Assembly (NCBI GenBank): GCA_019638495.1 | Contig: JAHBTQ010000003.1 | Span: 124,001 to 188,000 of the forward strand | Origin: Taibaiella sp. | Lineage (GTDB): Bacteria > Bacteroidota > Bacteroidia > Chitinophagales > Chitinophagaceae | Direction: 5' to 3' | Length of the DNA stretch: 64,000 nucleotides | Part shown: positions 41,545 to 49,448 of the stretch, piece by piece | Numbering within the stretch: the stretch's first letter is position 1 | Layout: each line of letters starts with the position of its first letter | The notes under the pieces: generated by a model | Told to the model about the DNA's origin: nothing | Databases searched by the model: none | The model's input: only the letters and a program-made list of their open reading frames with translations | Program-made: the position numbers and the translations under genes

Positions 41545-44280
41545 TTAAAGACGCCTGCATAAGAATGTAGGCTGCACGGTAGCCACAGTGTTGTTTATGT
41601 TAGGGTGGTTTATTGAAGCTTCCCATTTAATTCCATCCCAGTCGGTAAAACGTATGTTTTCGGACTGCTTTTTTACACTTTTTGCCGATTTGGGAAAAAT
41701 GTCAAAGACAAATTTGTATTCTCCACCGATTATCCTGCAATGGAAGGTTGCCGCCCAATCCTCCCCTATATCAGAAATATAGTGTATCTCGTTGTCCGTA
41801 TGTGGTTGCCCTTCGATAGGGGTATGATTTATTGGCTTAGTTGGATCAAAGACAATTAGTTCATTGTTGGCATTTTCTCCCCATTTCAGGCGTATTGCAC
41901 TAAAGCTCGCTCTCCATTTGCCTTTTCCCCAAGTTAAATATTTGATTTCAGGTATTTCAATAGTGTTTTCGTCGAGCTCCTTGTCAGAGAGGTTTTTAAA
42001 CACTGAGTCAATCGCAATTTCGATTTGTGAACGTACACCTTGAGAATTTCCGTTTCGCAAGTAGAAAAGAGTAATGTCATCTCTTAATTCTGGCCGCATA
42101 TAACTAAGCCTATCATTGAAATTGTAATAGAATTCATCAAGTGTTTTTCGGCCTGGCGTCATGTAAAAAAAGAGAACAAATTTTAATTTCTTTCTGCTTA
42201 TTGTCCGGTAATTCGTAAATTTAGCTACAACTTCATCGAATGAAAATGAGTCCACTTGCATCCCTAGAGCGCTCTTAATCTCAAAAGCAATATTATATGT
42301 TGATGCAGATGCTAAAACATCGAATCCCCCTTTTGTTGTCTTCTCTATTGTGTCAAATTCTGTGTGATATAATTCAGATGCAACGCTAAGTCTATTTTTT
42401 ATAACATAATAAGCAAATGCTTCGTTAATTTCTGAGCGTATACGACTCATATTTTGCGAAGAACTTTGAACTCTATCTAGGTCAACAAATCCTATAGCTT
42501 CACCATGTGCAATCTTGTTTCGAGTTACAATAAGAGAATTAAGATTCGACGAGTTTCGCCAATTTTTATTAATAATTTCCATTTCTGAAAATTTGTCAAT
42601 TAGTTGACGCAAAGACAGTCTTTCTGCATGTTCAGTAGGGGATATCTCTAAATAGAGGTCTCTAATGTAAGCCTCTAACTCTGCGAAATCGATTAGGAAT
42701 GCACTTTGGTTAATATTGGTTTCAGGAGTTTTGTCGTTTTGTAGTTTAGATGGTCCTGTAAAAGTTTCTTCCTTTACCTCCTCGCCTTTCGTCACGTTGG
42801 GATTGCTTTCGCTAGAACTTTCGTCTGGCGTTAATCGCCATGAATAAGTGTAAGAACCAGCATCTTCTGGATCGTCATAAGATTCTTTTAATAGTCCCTC
42901 GCTTATCAATACACCGATAAGAATATTCCAAACCGAAAATAGCTCTTCTTTGTAGTTTCTAGGATAATGATCGCCGTATGATGCAATCTCGAAAATGTCG
43001 TTATGCTTAAAAGGAATGGATGTGAATTGTAACATCTTTATAACCCACAAAAAGAGTTGTGCTGAAAAAAAATCCAATTGTACCTTATTGATGGCCTGAC
43101 TAGCTAATTCACTGTCGACTCCGTGCGTTACAGCTTGGAGTATTCGGGCTTTCCATCGCAATGATTGCATTTGCTCTTCGCGAACAACTATAGTTGCTTG
43201 TTTGTTGTCCCAAATAATTTCAGAACGAATTAGATTAATCAATTTCCTCGGAATTCGCCCCGATAGAAGGATTAGATTGTCGAAATAATCATTTACCAAC
43301 GGATTTGCTTTGACTTCATCGTCGACAACTATGCCAAGGCAAAATCTTTTAAGTGTGACATTTTTGGGAAATGATACGTGTATAGTTTTTGTAAATAAAG
43401 TGGAGATAACTATGTCGTCTAGATAAACGGATTTTTCAAGATCGTAATACAAGGATTGGCCCGCGACAATCATAAAGCTAGCATACCCTGAGAGTAGAAG
43501 AGGTTTTAGCTCGTCGATTACCTCTTTTATTTTCTCAGCATTTTGCAATTTGTCGAGTTCGTCAAATACGACCAACACTTTAATTTTTTGGTCTTTTAGC
43601 TTCTTGAAAATTTCGAAGAGATGGTGTTCGGCGATCTCATCATCGTAGAGACTTTTACGTGACAGCTCAGTGTTTTTTGTCTGGGTATTGGTGCTTGTTA
43701 CACTTTTTTTGAATGTTTTAACATAAGACCATATTGCCGCTGCTACTAACAACACAAACTGTAGCCACGTTGGGCTAAGATCAATGGTAACGTTGGTTGC
43801 AAAAAATACAGTGAATAAAAGCGGTAACAGTTTTTTTAAATCGTACTCAATTGTCAGTTCGCGTTTTTCCTCCTCTTTGACATTTGCAGATTCGCCGAAA
43901 ACTATGTCGTTAAAAGTTCGGTCGTAGAGTAGTTGAAATTCTTTGATAAATACTGGGTCTTCATTGCTTTTGCCTTTGTAGGATTGGTACCTCAAAAAAA
44001 GCTGCCTGATAATTTTTTTTATCAGATTTGGATAGGCAATCGATTTCGCAATATTAATTTCTACTACGAGAAAACCATTTACTCGTTCTGTTATGCGATT
44101 GATAAAAGATGTTTTTCCGCTGCCTCTATATCCTGACACCAAGTAAGAACCGGGACGGGCATTATTCAGTTCCAAGAGGATCTGTTGTAGTTCCTCACTA
44201 TCATCGAATAAAAATGCCTCGGCGATCTCTGCCGAATATGGAGCATCTGTAAGTTTTGCAGAATCTATCTTGATTTTCAC
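41545..44280 (-). CDS. KAP-like membrane P-loop NTPase with HEPN-like and PD-(D/E)XK-like C-terminal regions; candidate defence protein
   Basis: A 911-residue protein. Walker A GYRGSGKTS (G50-S58, K56/T57) and Walker B VLVVFDELD (D240/E241) enclose two hydrophobic helices (about 151-166 and 171-188). Membrane helices inserted between Walker A and B are a hallmark of KAP NTPases. Residues about 525-630 are helical and contain TRNKIAHG, with R587 and H592 forming the HEPN R-x4-H motif typical of HEPN ribonuclease folds. Residues about 640-770 contain GFDVLA...YNIAFEIKS with D654 and E667-I-K669, spaced like PD-(D/E)XK nuclease residues. The last 130 residues are beta-rich with repeated W-x-G-x-x-W-x-A-S elements (783, 880). 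Base composition is clearly AT-rich against neighbours. No partner gene is evident. The NTPase call is firm; the two nuclease calls are inference from motifs. An alternative is a KAP protein with inactive C-terminal domains. Confidence 0.8.
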   Translation of the reverse strand: MKIKIDSAKLTDAPYSAEIAEAFLFDDSEELQQILLELNNARPGSYLVSGYRGSGKTSFINRITERVNGFLVVEINIAKSIAYPNLIKKIIRQLFLRYQSYKGKSNEDPVFIKEFQLLYDRTFNDIVFGESANVKEEEKRELTIEYDLKKLLPLLFTVFFATNVTIDLSPTWLQFVLLVAAAIWSYVKTFKKSVTSTNTQTKNTELSRKSLYDDEIAEHHLFEIFKKLKDQKIKVLVVFDELDKLQNAEKIKEVIDELKPLLLSGYASFMIVAGQSLYYDLEKSVYLDDIVISTLFTKTIHVSFPKNVTLKRFCLGIVVDDEVKANPLVNDYFDNLILLSGRIPRKLINLIRSEIIWDNKQATIVVREEQMQSLRWKARILQAVTHGVDSELASQAINKVQLDFFSAQLFLWVIKMLQFTSIPFKHNDIFEIASYGDHYPRNYKEELFSVWNILIGVLISEGLLKESYDDPEDAGSYTYSWRLTPDESSSESNPNVTKGEEVKEETFTGPSKLQNDKTPETNINQSAFLIDFAELEAYIRDLYLEISPTEHAERLSLRQLIDKFSEMEIINKNWRNSSNLNSLIVTRNKIAHGEAIGFVDLDRVQSSSQNMSRIRSEINEAFAYYVIKNRLSVASELYHTEFDTIEKTTKGGFDVLASASTYNIAFEIKSALGMQVDSFSFDEVVAKFTNYRTISRKKLKFVLFFYMTPGRKTLDEFYYNFNDRLSYMRPELRDDITLFYLRNGNSQGVRSQIEIAIDSVFKNLSDKELDENTIEIPEIKYLTWGKGKWRASFSAIRLKWGENANNELIVFDPTKPINHTPIEGQPHTDNEIHYISDIGEDWAATFHCRIIGGEYKFVFDIFPKSAKSVKKQSENIRFTDWDGIKWEASINHPNINNTVATVQPTFLCRRL

Positions 44281-44412
44281 GAAACGGGATTACAGCTAAA
44301 ATACGAAAAGTTCGGCAGCAGTTTATTTTTTATGCTTTACTTCATTTGATCTAGGGAAGGTGTTTCGCCCCCCCCTTTTTGCCATTCCCCTCTATTATCG
44401 TACGTTTACGGC

Positions 44413-45168
44413 ATGAAGCCACGGCAGCCATCATTGCCATTAATAGCGGGCCGCAAGCCTGTGCTGGAAGCCTTGCAGCAGGGGGTGTCTATAGAAAAGA
44501 TATTTCTGCTGCGCTCTGCTACAGGTCCGGATATAGGCGTTATCAAAAAGCTGGCGCGGGATGCGAATGTGCCGGTGAGCCAAGTGCCGGTAGAAAAGCT
44601 GGACGGCATGACGCGTGTGCAGCACCAGGGCATAGTGGCATGGGGCAGCCTGCTGAACTATGTGGACCTTCAGGCGGGTATATCTCACGTAGTGGACCAG
44701 GGGCAAACGCCGCTCTTCCTGCTGCTGGATGGCATAACTGATGTGCGCAATGTAGGCGCTATAGCCCGCAGCGCGCTGTGCTGTGGTGCGCAGGCGTTGA
44801 TACTACCGACATCTCATGCTGCCTCGCTTACGGAGGAGGCGGTGAAAACATCTGCCGGGGCGCTGCATAAAATACTGCTGTGCCGCACGCCGTCTGTGCC
44901 ACAGGCGCTGGATGTGCTGAAACTGAATGGCATACAGGTGCTGGGCACGCAGATGAAGGGTAGTGTACCCGTCTACGAGGCCGACCTGACTATACCCAGC
45001 GCTATAGTAATGGGTGCTGAAGATACAGGCATAAGTAAGGATGTGCTGAAGCGGGCAGACCAACTGATACGCATTCCCATGGTCACTGCTTTTGACTCAC
45101 TAAATGTGTCTGTGGCGGCAGGTATGGTGCTGTACGAGGCTGCAAAGCAGCGCATTCTGGCAAGCTAG
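44413..45168 (+). CDS. rlmB: 23S rRNA (guanosine(2251)-2'-O)-methyltransferase, RlmB-type
   Basis: A 251-residue SpoU enzyme with the extra N-terminal substrate-binding domain (LIAGRKPVLEALQQGVSIEKIFL, about 10-75) that marks RlmB, then SpoU motifs 1 (DGITDVRNVGAIARSALCCGAQ), 2 (IVMGAEDTGIS) and 3 (IPMVTAFDSLNVSVAAGMVLYE). It 2'-O-methylates G2251 of 23S rRNA in the P-loop of the peptidyl-transferase centre. The gene begins the ordinary chromosomal region right of the ATPase. A near-consensus TACGTTTA ends four bases before the ATG, and a C8T5 run lies at 44368-44380. Confidence 0.93.
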   Translation: MKPRQPSLPLIAGRKPVLEALQQGVSIEKIFLLRSATGPDIGVIKKLARDANVPVSQVPVEKLDGMTRVQHQGIVAWGSLLNYVDLQAGISHVVDQGQTPLFLLLDGITDVRNVGAIARSALCCGAQALILPTSHAASLTEEAVKTSAGALHKILLCRTPSVPQALDVLKLNGIQVLGTQMKGSVPVYEADLTIPSAIVMGAEDTGISKDVLKRADQLIRIPMVTAFDSLNVSVAAGMVLYEAAKQRILAS

Positions 45169-45171
45169 CCC

Positions 45172-45825
45172 CTACATAAACAGGTACATAAGACGGATGC
45201 AGTACACATTGTTGAACTGCTGGCCACGGGAGTAGTTCTGCGGGGTATTGTTGCGGATAGATAACATAGAGTACTGGAACCGCAGGTTCAGGTACAGTCC
45301 TTTCCAGCAGTGAAGTGCTCCATTTAGTACCAGGTTAAAATCATTTTTCTTAAAGGGGAAATCGTTGAGATCTATCGTGTTTGTGGGCACTGTAGTGATA
45401 TGCTCCTGTGCTGTGCCGAGGCGCGCAAAGGAAAAGCCGCCGCCAAAGTGGTTTTTGTGATTGTCGAAATAGTTGATGACGATTGGCACTTCAGCATAGT
45501 TCAGCGTGATACCATAGTCGGTAATGTACATGCCGGGGTTCACGGTGAAGTATCCCTTCGAGCGGGCACCCTTCTGCACATATAACACTTCTATGCTGGC
45601 CATCAGGTGCTCGTCCATTTTGGTGTAGACGATGCCACCTACATTAAAGCCCGTCTTGTGGTAGCCGGCGAAGTTGTCGCCATCTACCTGGCAAAAGTTG
45701 AGGCCACCCACCAAACCACCATAGAAGGTGCGGTCGTCGACATAATAGTTCTGTGCTACCGCTTTTTGTGCAAGTGACAACAAGAACATTGCGAGGACGA
45801 TTAAGTGGATTTTGTTAGCGCGCAT
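45172..45825 (-). CDS. PorT-like outer-membrane beta-barrel protein (paralogue 1)
   Basis: A 217-residue protein with a signal peptide (about 1-24, ending AVAQ) and an eight-stranded-type beta barrel pattern: GGLVGGLNFCQVDGDNFAGYHKTGFNVGGIVYTKMDEHLMASIEVLYVQKGARS, then LNYAEVPIVINYF and a final CIRLMYLFM. The motif GxNxxQVDGDxxAGYHKxGFNxGG and LxYAEIPLxINYF is typical of Bacteroidota PorT-family or outer-membrane protein beta-barrel proteins. Its nearest relative in the window is the adjacent gene at 46010, which shares the same motifs in the same order. Function is unknown; PorT itself is a secretion-system accessory. It is convergent with rlmB, three bases apart. Confidence 0.85.
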   Translation of the reverse strand: MRANKIHLIVLAMFLLSLAQKAVAQNYYVDDRTFYGGLVGGLNFCQVDGDNFAGYHKTGFNVGGIVYTKMDEHLMASIEVLYVQKGARSKGYFTVNPGMYITDYGITLNYAEVPIVINYFDNHKNHFGGGFSFARLGTAQEHITTVPTNTIDLNDFPFKKNDFNLVLNGALHCWKGLYLNLRFQYSMLSIRNNTPQNYSRGQQFNNVYCIRLMYLFM

Positions 45826-45832
45826 TGTATGT

Positions 45833-45840
45833 CAAATATA
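45833..45840 (-). promoter_or_regulatory. TAnnTTTG -7 element for outer-membrane paralogue 1
   Basis: The minus strand reads TATATTTG, full consensus, seven bases upstream of the start codon at 45825. A very short leader is implied. Confidence 0.5.
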
Positions 45841-45865
45841 CTGGGTTTTTGAGTGATGGTGTGTG

Positions 45866-45988
45866 TTAACCGCAAAGCGCGCAAAGGTGGCGCAAAGTTT
45901 CGCAAAGGGAAGGGGTTTTAACCGCAAAGGGCGCAAAGGAGGCGCAGAGATTCGCAAAGTATGTGGTCGCCTGCTGTGCTTTGCGGTT
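45866..45988. repeat. Two direct AACCGCAAAG repeats plus an inverted end between the barrel paralogues
   Basis: Copy 1 begins TTAACCGCAAAGCGCGCAAAG at 45866, copy 2 TTAACCGCAAAGGGCGCAAAG at 45918; each runs about 43 bases and ends TTCGCAAAG. The block closes with CTTTGCGGTT at 45979-45988, the exact reverse complement of the opening AACCGCAAAG, so the 121-base block has inverted termini. A related copy is at 40241-40280. Confidence 0.7.
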
Positions 45989-46009
45989 CTTAGCAGTTCA
46001 GCTTGAATC

Positions 46010-46702
46010 CTATTTAAACAGGTACATCAGGCGCACATTCCACATATTTGTGTACTGTTTTTGGGCGCGCGACAGTTCCGGAGGTGAAACGGAGCGAAGT
46101 GGAGTGAGGGCATACTGGAACCGGATGTTGAAGAAGAGCCCCTTCCATACGTGCAGTTGGGCACCTGCTACAAAATCATAGTTGGCCTTGTTGAATGGAT
46201 ACTTTGTAAAGTCATACGTGGTCGCCGGTAGGGTGTGCATCTGCTCTGTGCTATTTACCAGGCGGGAATAAGAGAGGCCCACACCGAAGTGGCTTTTCCG
46301 CTGGTCGAAGTAATTTATCATCAGCGGAATTTCTGCATATTTCAGGTCTATGGAGTAGTCCTTTATAATGGTGGTGCTGTCGGTGGGGGAGTACCTGTAG
46401 CCATTGCTCTTTGCCCCCTTCTGGCTATATAGTATCTCGAAACTCATGGCCAGGTGCCGGTACAGGCGCAGATAGCCAATGCCGCCGAAGTTGAAACCGA
46501 ACTTGTGGTAGCCGGCATAACTGTCGCCATCTACCTGGCTGAAATTGGCACCGGCAACAGCGCCTACCGATATTAATTTGGGCCTTTCAATGTAGAGGCC
46601 GGTTTCCGGGTCGTCGTCTACCTGTGCCGTAGCAGCGACGGCGGGTAGCAGGAATAGGACGGCGATGCAGAAAAATGCCGCGAAAGTCCTACTTTTATTC
46701 AT
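46010..46702 (-). CDS. PorT-like outer-membrane beta-barrel protein (paralogue 2)
   Basis: A 230-residue barrel protein. Start at the ATG at 46702 (MNKSRTFAAFFCIAVLFLLPAVAATAQ signal peptide); the open frame extends to 46744 but the promoter element lies within that extension. It shares GAVAGANFSQVDGDSYAGYHKFGFNFGGIGY, DLKYAEIPLMINYFDQRKSHFGVGLSYSRL and the closing WNVRLMYLFK with the neighbour at 45172, so the two are clearly paralogues arranged in tandem around a repeat block. It is divergent from the gene at 46719, with only 16 bases between start codons. Confidence 0.85.
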   Translation of the reverse strand: MNKSRTFAAFFCIAVLFLLPAVAATAQVDDDPETGLYIERPKLISVGAVAGANFSQVDGDSYAGYHKFGFNFGGIGYLRLYRHLAMSFEILYSQKGAKSNGYRYSPTDSTTIIKDYSIDLKYAEIPLMINYFDQRKSHFGVGLSYSRLVNSTEQMHTLPATTYDFTKYPFNKANYDFVAGAQLHVWKGLFFNIRFQYALTPLRSVSPPELSRAQKQYTNMWNVRLMYLFK

Positions 46703-46718
46703 CGAAACAGCCAAGCTA

Positions 46719-47027
46719 ATGAGCTTCAAATATACGCCAAACACGCTTAAGAAAATGGAGGAGCTATTCGAAGAGGCCCGCTACATAATTCGTTATGAGA
46801 AGGGCAATTTCAATAGTGGCTACTGCATACTGGAGGAGCGGCGCGTGGTGGTGATCAACAAATTCTTTAATGTGGAGGGGCGCATCAATGCCCTGGTAGA
46901 GATATTGCAGAGCATTACCGTGAACGAGGACGAACTGAGTACCGAAATGCTGAAATGGTATAAGCAGCTAAAGGCGGAGCCTGATTTTGACAAGGACGCC
47001 CCGGTACAAACCAAAATTGACATTTAA
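46719..47027 (+). CDS. Conserved-looking small protein of unknown function
   Basis: A 102-residue protein: MSFKYTPNTLKKMEELFEEARYIIRYEKGNFNSGYCILEERRVVVINKFFNVEGRINALVEILQ and an acidic C-terminus. The pattern, a first helix, a beta hairpin with RRVVVINKFF and a second helix pair, resembles a Bacteroidota-restricted small protein often beside this type of metallohydrolase; no functional family is named. Start at the ATG at 46719, 16 bases from the divergent barrel gene; the open frame begins earlier (46665) but would run into that gene. Its stop is four bases before the metallohydrolase start, so they form an operon. Confidence 0.75.
   Translation: MSFKYTPNTLKKMEELFEEARYIIRYEKGNFNSGYCILEERRVVVINKFFNVEGRINALVEILQSITVNEDELSTEMLKWYKQLKAEPDFDKDAPVQTKIDI
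46727..46734 (-). promoter_or_regulatory. TAnnTTTG -7 element for outer-membrane paralogue 2
   Basis: The minus strand reads TATATTTG, full consensus, 24 bases upstream of the start codon at 46702. It lies inside codons 3-6 of the divergent gene at 46719. Confidence 0.5.
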
Positions 47028-47031
47028 AAAT

Positions 47032-47796
47032 ATGCGTGTTACATTCCTCGGCACCGGCACATCGCAGGGTGTTCCGTTGATTGGTTGCCCCTGTGCGGTC
47101 TGCAATTCTGCTGATCCGCGGGATAACCGGTTGCGCTGTTCGGTGTGGATAGAGACGGAGCATGCCAGCATTGTAATAGATAGTGGTCCCGATTTTCGGT
47201 ACCAGATGCTACGCGCCGGGGTAAAGAAGCTGGACGCAATCGTCTTTACCCACGGCCATAAGGACCACGTGGCCGGCATGGACGACATAAGACCCTACAA
47301 TTTCTTTACGAAGAAGGCTGTGGGAGTTTATGCAACAGAGGAAACACAGGAGGCATTGCGCCGTGAGTTCAGCTATATTTTTACAAACCCCACCTATCCC
47401 GGAATACCCCAGATAGACCTGCACACGATTAATGCTTCTGACCCGTTTACTGTGGCAGGTGTGGAATTTGTACCTATCAGGACACTACATTACAAGATGG
47501 AGGTATTAGGGTTCAGAATAGGGCCGTTTACCTACATCACCGATGCCAATTACATTGCCCCGGAGGAGTTGCAAAAAGTAGACGGTAGCGAGGCCCTGGT
47601 ACTGAACGCCCTGCGGCATGAAGAGCATGTGTCTCATTTCACACTTTCGCAGGCGATAGAAGTGGCTGCCGGTTCCGGGGCAAAGGATGCTTATTTTACG
47701 CATATTAGCCACCAACTGGGCCTTCACGAGGAGGTGGAGCGCACCCTGCCCTCCGGCATGCACCTGGCATATGATGGGTTGGTGCTTAATTTTTAA
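47032..47796 (+). CDS. MBL-fold metallohydrolase, PhnP-like
   Basis: A 254-residue metallo-beta-lactamase fold protein from the ATG at 47032 (MRVTFLGTGTSQGVPLIGCPCAVCNSADPRDNR). The zinc ligands are in THGHKDHVAGMDDIRP (HxHxDH), with a further YITDAN and THISHQLGLHEEVE. The CPCAVC cysteines near the start match PhnP-like hydrolases, in which they bind a structural zinc. Members are phosphodiesterases that act on cyclic nucleotides or cyclic phosphonate intermediates; there are no phn genes nearby, so the substrate is open. Four bases after the small gene at 46719. Confidence 0.92.
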   Translation: MRVTFLGTGTSQGVPLIGCPCAVCNSADPRDNRLRCSVWIETEHASIVIDSGPDFRYQMLRAGVKKLDAIVFTHGHKDHVAGMDDIRPYNFFTKKAVGVYATEETQEALRREFSYIFTNPTYPGIPQIDLHTINASDPFTVAGVEFVPIRTLHYKMEVLGFRIGPFTYITDANYIAPEELQKVDGSEALVLNALRHEEHVSHFTLSQAIEVAAGSGAKDAYFTHISHQLGLHEEVERTLPSGMHLAYDGLVLNF

Positions 47797-47880
47797 GGGG
47801 TTATGGGAGGTAGGTCTTACCCCAATGTTTTCCCGGCATTAAATATTTCGACAAAAAAACGGTTCGTCGTTTTAAATAAT

Positions 47881-47888
47881 TATTTTTG
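47881..47888 (+). promoter_or_regulatory. TAnnTTTG -7 element for the PLP decarboxylase
   Basis: TATTTTTG, full consensus, 45 bases upstream of the ATG at 47934. No clear -33. Confidence 0.5.
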
Positions 47889-47933
47889 TTCAGTAAAAGT
47901 AAGTGCTAACTAACCGCTCATTGTTGACAGTAA

Positions 47934-49349
47934 ATGAATAATACATATACTGACCTCGTACACCAGACCTTCCATTTTCCACAAGAAGGTTTCGACGTTA
48001 ACGAACAGAATAATCTCTCCTTCAATGGGGTTGACATTAAAGCACTAATAGAAAAGTACGGGACTCCCTTCAAGCTCACTTATCTGCCCAAAATAGGAAT
48101 GCAGATAAACAAGGCAAAGAAGATGTTTGGCGATGCCATCAAGAAGCACAAGTATGATGGCAAATATGTTTATTGTTATTGCACCAAAAGCTCCCATTTC
48201 AGCTTCATAGTAGAGGAAACGCTGAAACATGGTGTGAACCTTGAAACTTCGTTTGCCTACGATATCGATATCATCTGGCAGCTTTATAAAAGGCGCAAGA
48301 TCACCAAGGACATCTTTGTAATCTGCAACGGCTTTAAGACACGCCAATACACACGCAATATTGCCAAACTCATCAATGGTGGCTTCAAGAACGTAATACC
48401 TATCATTGACAACAAGAACGAGTTTGAGGATTATAAGAAATCGATTCGTGCGAAAGACCCTGTGAACATAGGTATTCGTATAGCGAGTGAAGAGGAGCCT
48501 ACGTTCGACTTCTATACAAGCCGGCTGGGTATTCGCAGCAGGGATGTGCTGGAGTTTTATGTAGATAAGATAAAGGGCAATGACCGCTTCAGGTTGAAGA
48601 TGCTGCACTTCTTTATGAATAAAGGCATAAAGGATGATGTGTATTACTGGAGCGAGCTGAACAAGGTGCTGAACCTGTATTGCCAGCTAAAGAAGGTATG
48701 TCCAGAGCTGGAAGGGCTGAACATCGGCGGCGGCCTGCCAATTAAGCATTCGCTGAACTTCGACTACGATTACAACTACATGATCAACGAGATAGTGCAT
48801 ACTATCAAGCAGGTATGTAAGAAGAATAAGGTAGATGTTCCGGATATCTATACGGAATTTGGCTCTTTTACCGTGGGCGAAGCGGGTGCGGTAGTCTATA
48901 GCGTGCTGGATGAAAAGATGCAGAATGATCGTGAGATATGGTACATGATAGATAGCTCGTTTATCACCACGTTGCCAGACACATGGGGCATTGGGGAGAA
49001 GTTCCTGATGCTGCCCATAAACAAGTGGGATAGGGAGTACCAGGAAGTGCACCTAGGCGGGCTCACCTGCGACAGCCATGACTTTTATACTTCGGAGGAG
49101 CACATAAATGCCGTGTTCCTTCCCAAACTGGATAAGGATAAAACGCAGGAGCCGCTATATATCGGGTTCTTTCATACCGGTGCCTACCAGGACCAGCTTG
49201 CCGGGTATGGCGGCATTAAGCACTGCATGATACCATCGCCTAAACACATAGTAGTGGAAATGGGTAAGGATGGTAAGATGGAGGACTGGCTGTATGCACG
49301 TGAACAGTCGCCCCAGAGCATGCTGAAGATATTGGGGTATATAAGGTAG
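47934..49349 (+). CDS. Fold type III PLP-dependent decarboxylase (arginine/diaminopimelate decarboxylase family)
   Basis: A 471-residue decarboxylase. The N-terminal alanine-racemase-like barrel has KYVYCYCTKSSHFSFIVEETLKHGVNLETSF, where K of CTKSSH is the likely PLP lysine, and LNIGGGLPIKHSL (phosphate-binding GGG). The C-terminal beta domain has HLGGLTCDSHDFY, with the catalytic Cys-Asp (CDSHD) of the ornithine/DAP/arginine decarboxylase 2 family, and GAYQDQLAGYGG. Bacteroidota homologues of this length are usually annotated as arginine decarboxylase and feed spermidine synthesis; DAP decarboxylase would have a different C-terminal motif context. I favour a polyamine role, but substrate is not proved by sequence. 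Confidence 0.87.
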   Translation: MNNTYTDLVHQTFHFPQEGFDVNEQNNLSFNGVDIKALIEKYGTPFKLTYLPKIGMQINKAKKMFGDAIKKHKYDGKYVYCYCTKSSHFSFIVEETLKHGVNLETSFAYDIDIIWQLYKRRKITKDIFVICNGFKTRQYTRNIAKLINGGFKNVIPIIDNKNEFEDYKKSIRAKDPVNIGIRIASEEEPTFDFYTSRLGIRSRDVLEFYVDKIKGNDRFRLKMLHFFMNKGIKDDVYYWSELNKVLNLYCQLKKVCPELEGLNIGGGLPIKHSLNFDYDYNYMINEIVHTIKQVCKKNKVDVPDIYTEFGSFTVGEAGAVVYSVLDEKMQNDREIWYMIDSSFITTLPDTWGIGEKFLMLPINKWDREYQEVHLGGLTCDSHDFYTSEEHINAVFLPKLDKDKTQEPLYIGFFHTGAYQDQLAGYGGIKHCMIPSPKHIVVEMGKDGKMEDWLYAREQSPQSMLKILGYIR

Positions 49350-49436
49350 AGTCAGAACATTAATGCTCCTCAAGAGCCACGTCAAATTAGTTGTATACTT
49401 AATTTGCCAAGTGTTGTCTTTGTCAATTGCATTTAT

Positions 49437-49444
49437 TAGATTTG
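49437..49444 (+). promoter_or_regulatory. TAnnTTTG -7 element for the NHL-repeat gene
   Basis: TAGATTTG, full consensus, with a partial -33 (TTG, 49414-49416) 20 bases upstream. It ends four bases before the ATG at 49449, implying a leaderless or nearly leaderless mRNA. Confidence 0.55.
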
Positions 49445-49448
49445 ATAT

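Noticed and set aside
44368..44380. C8T5 homopolymer upstream of rlmB as a phase-variation tract
   Set aside because: It lies upstream of a housekeeping gene and outside its likely promoter; nothing shows slippage or an effect.
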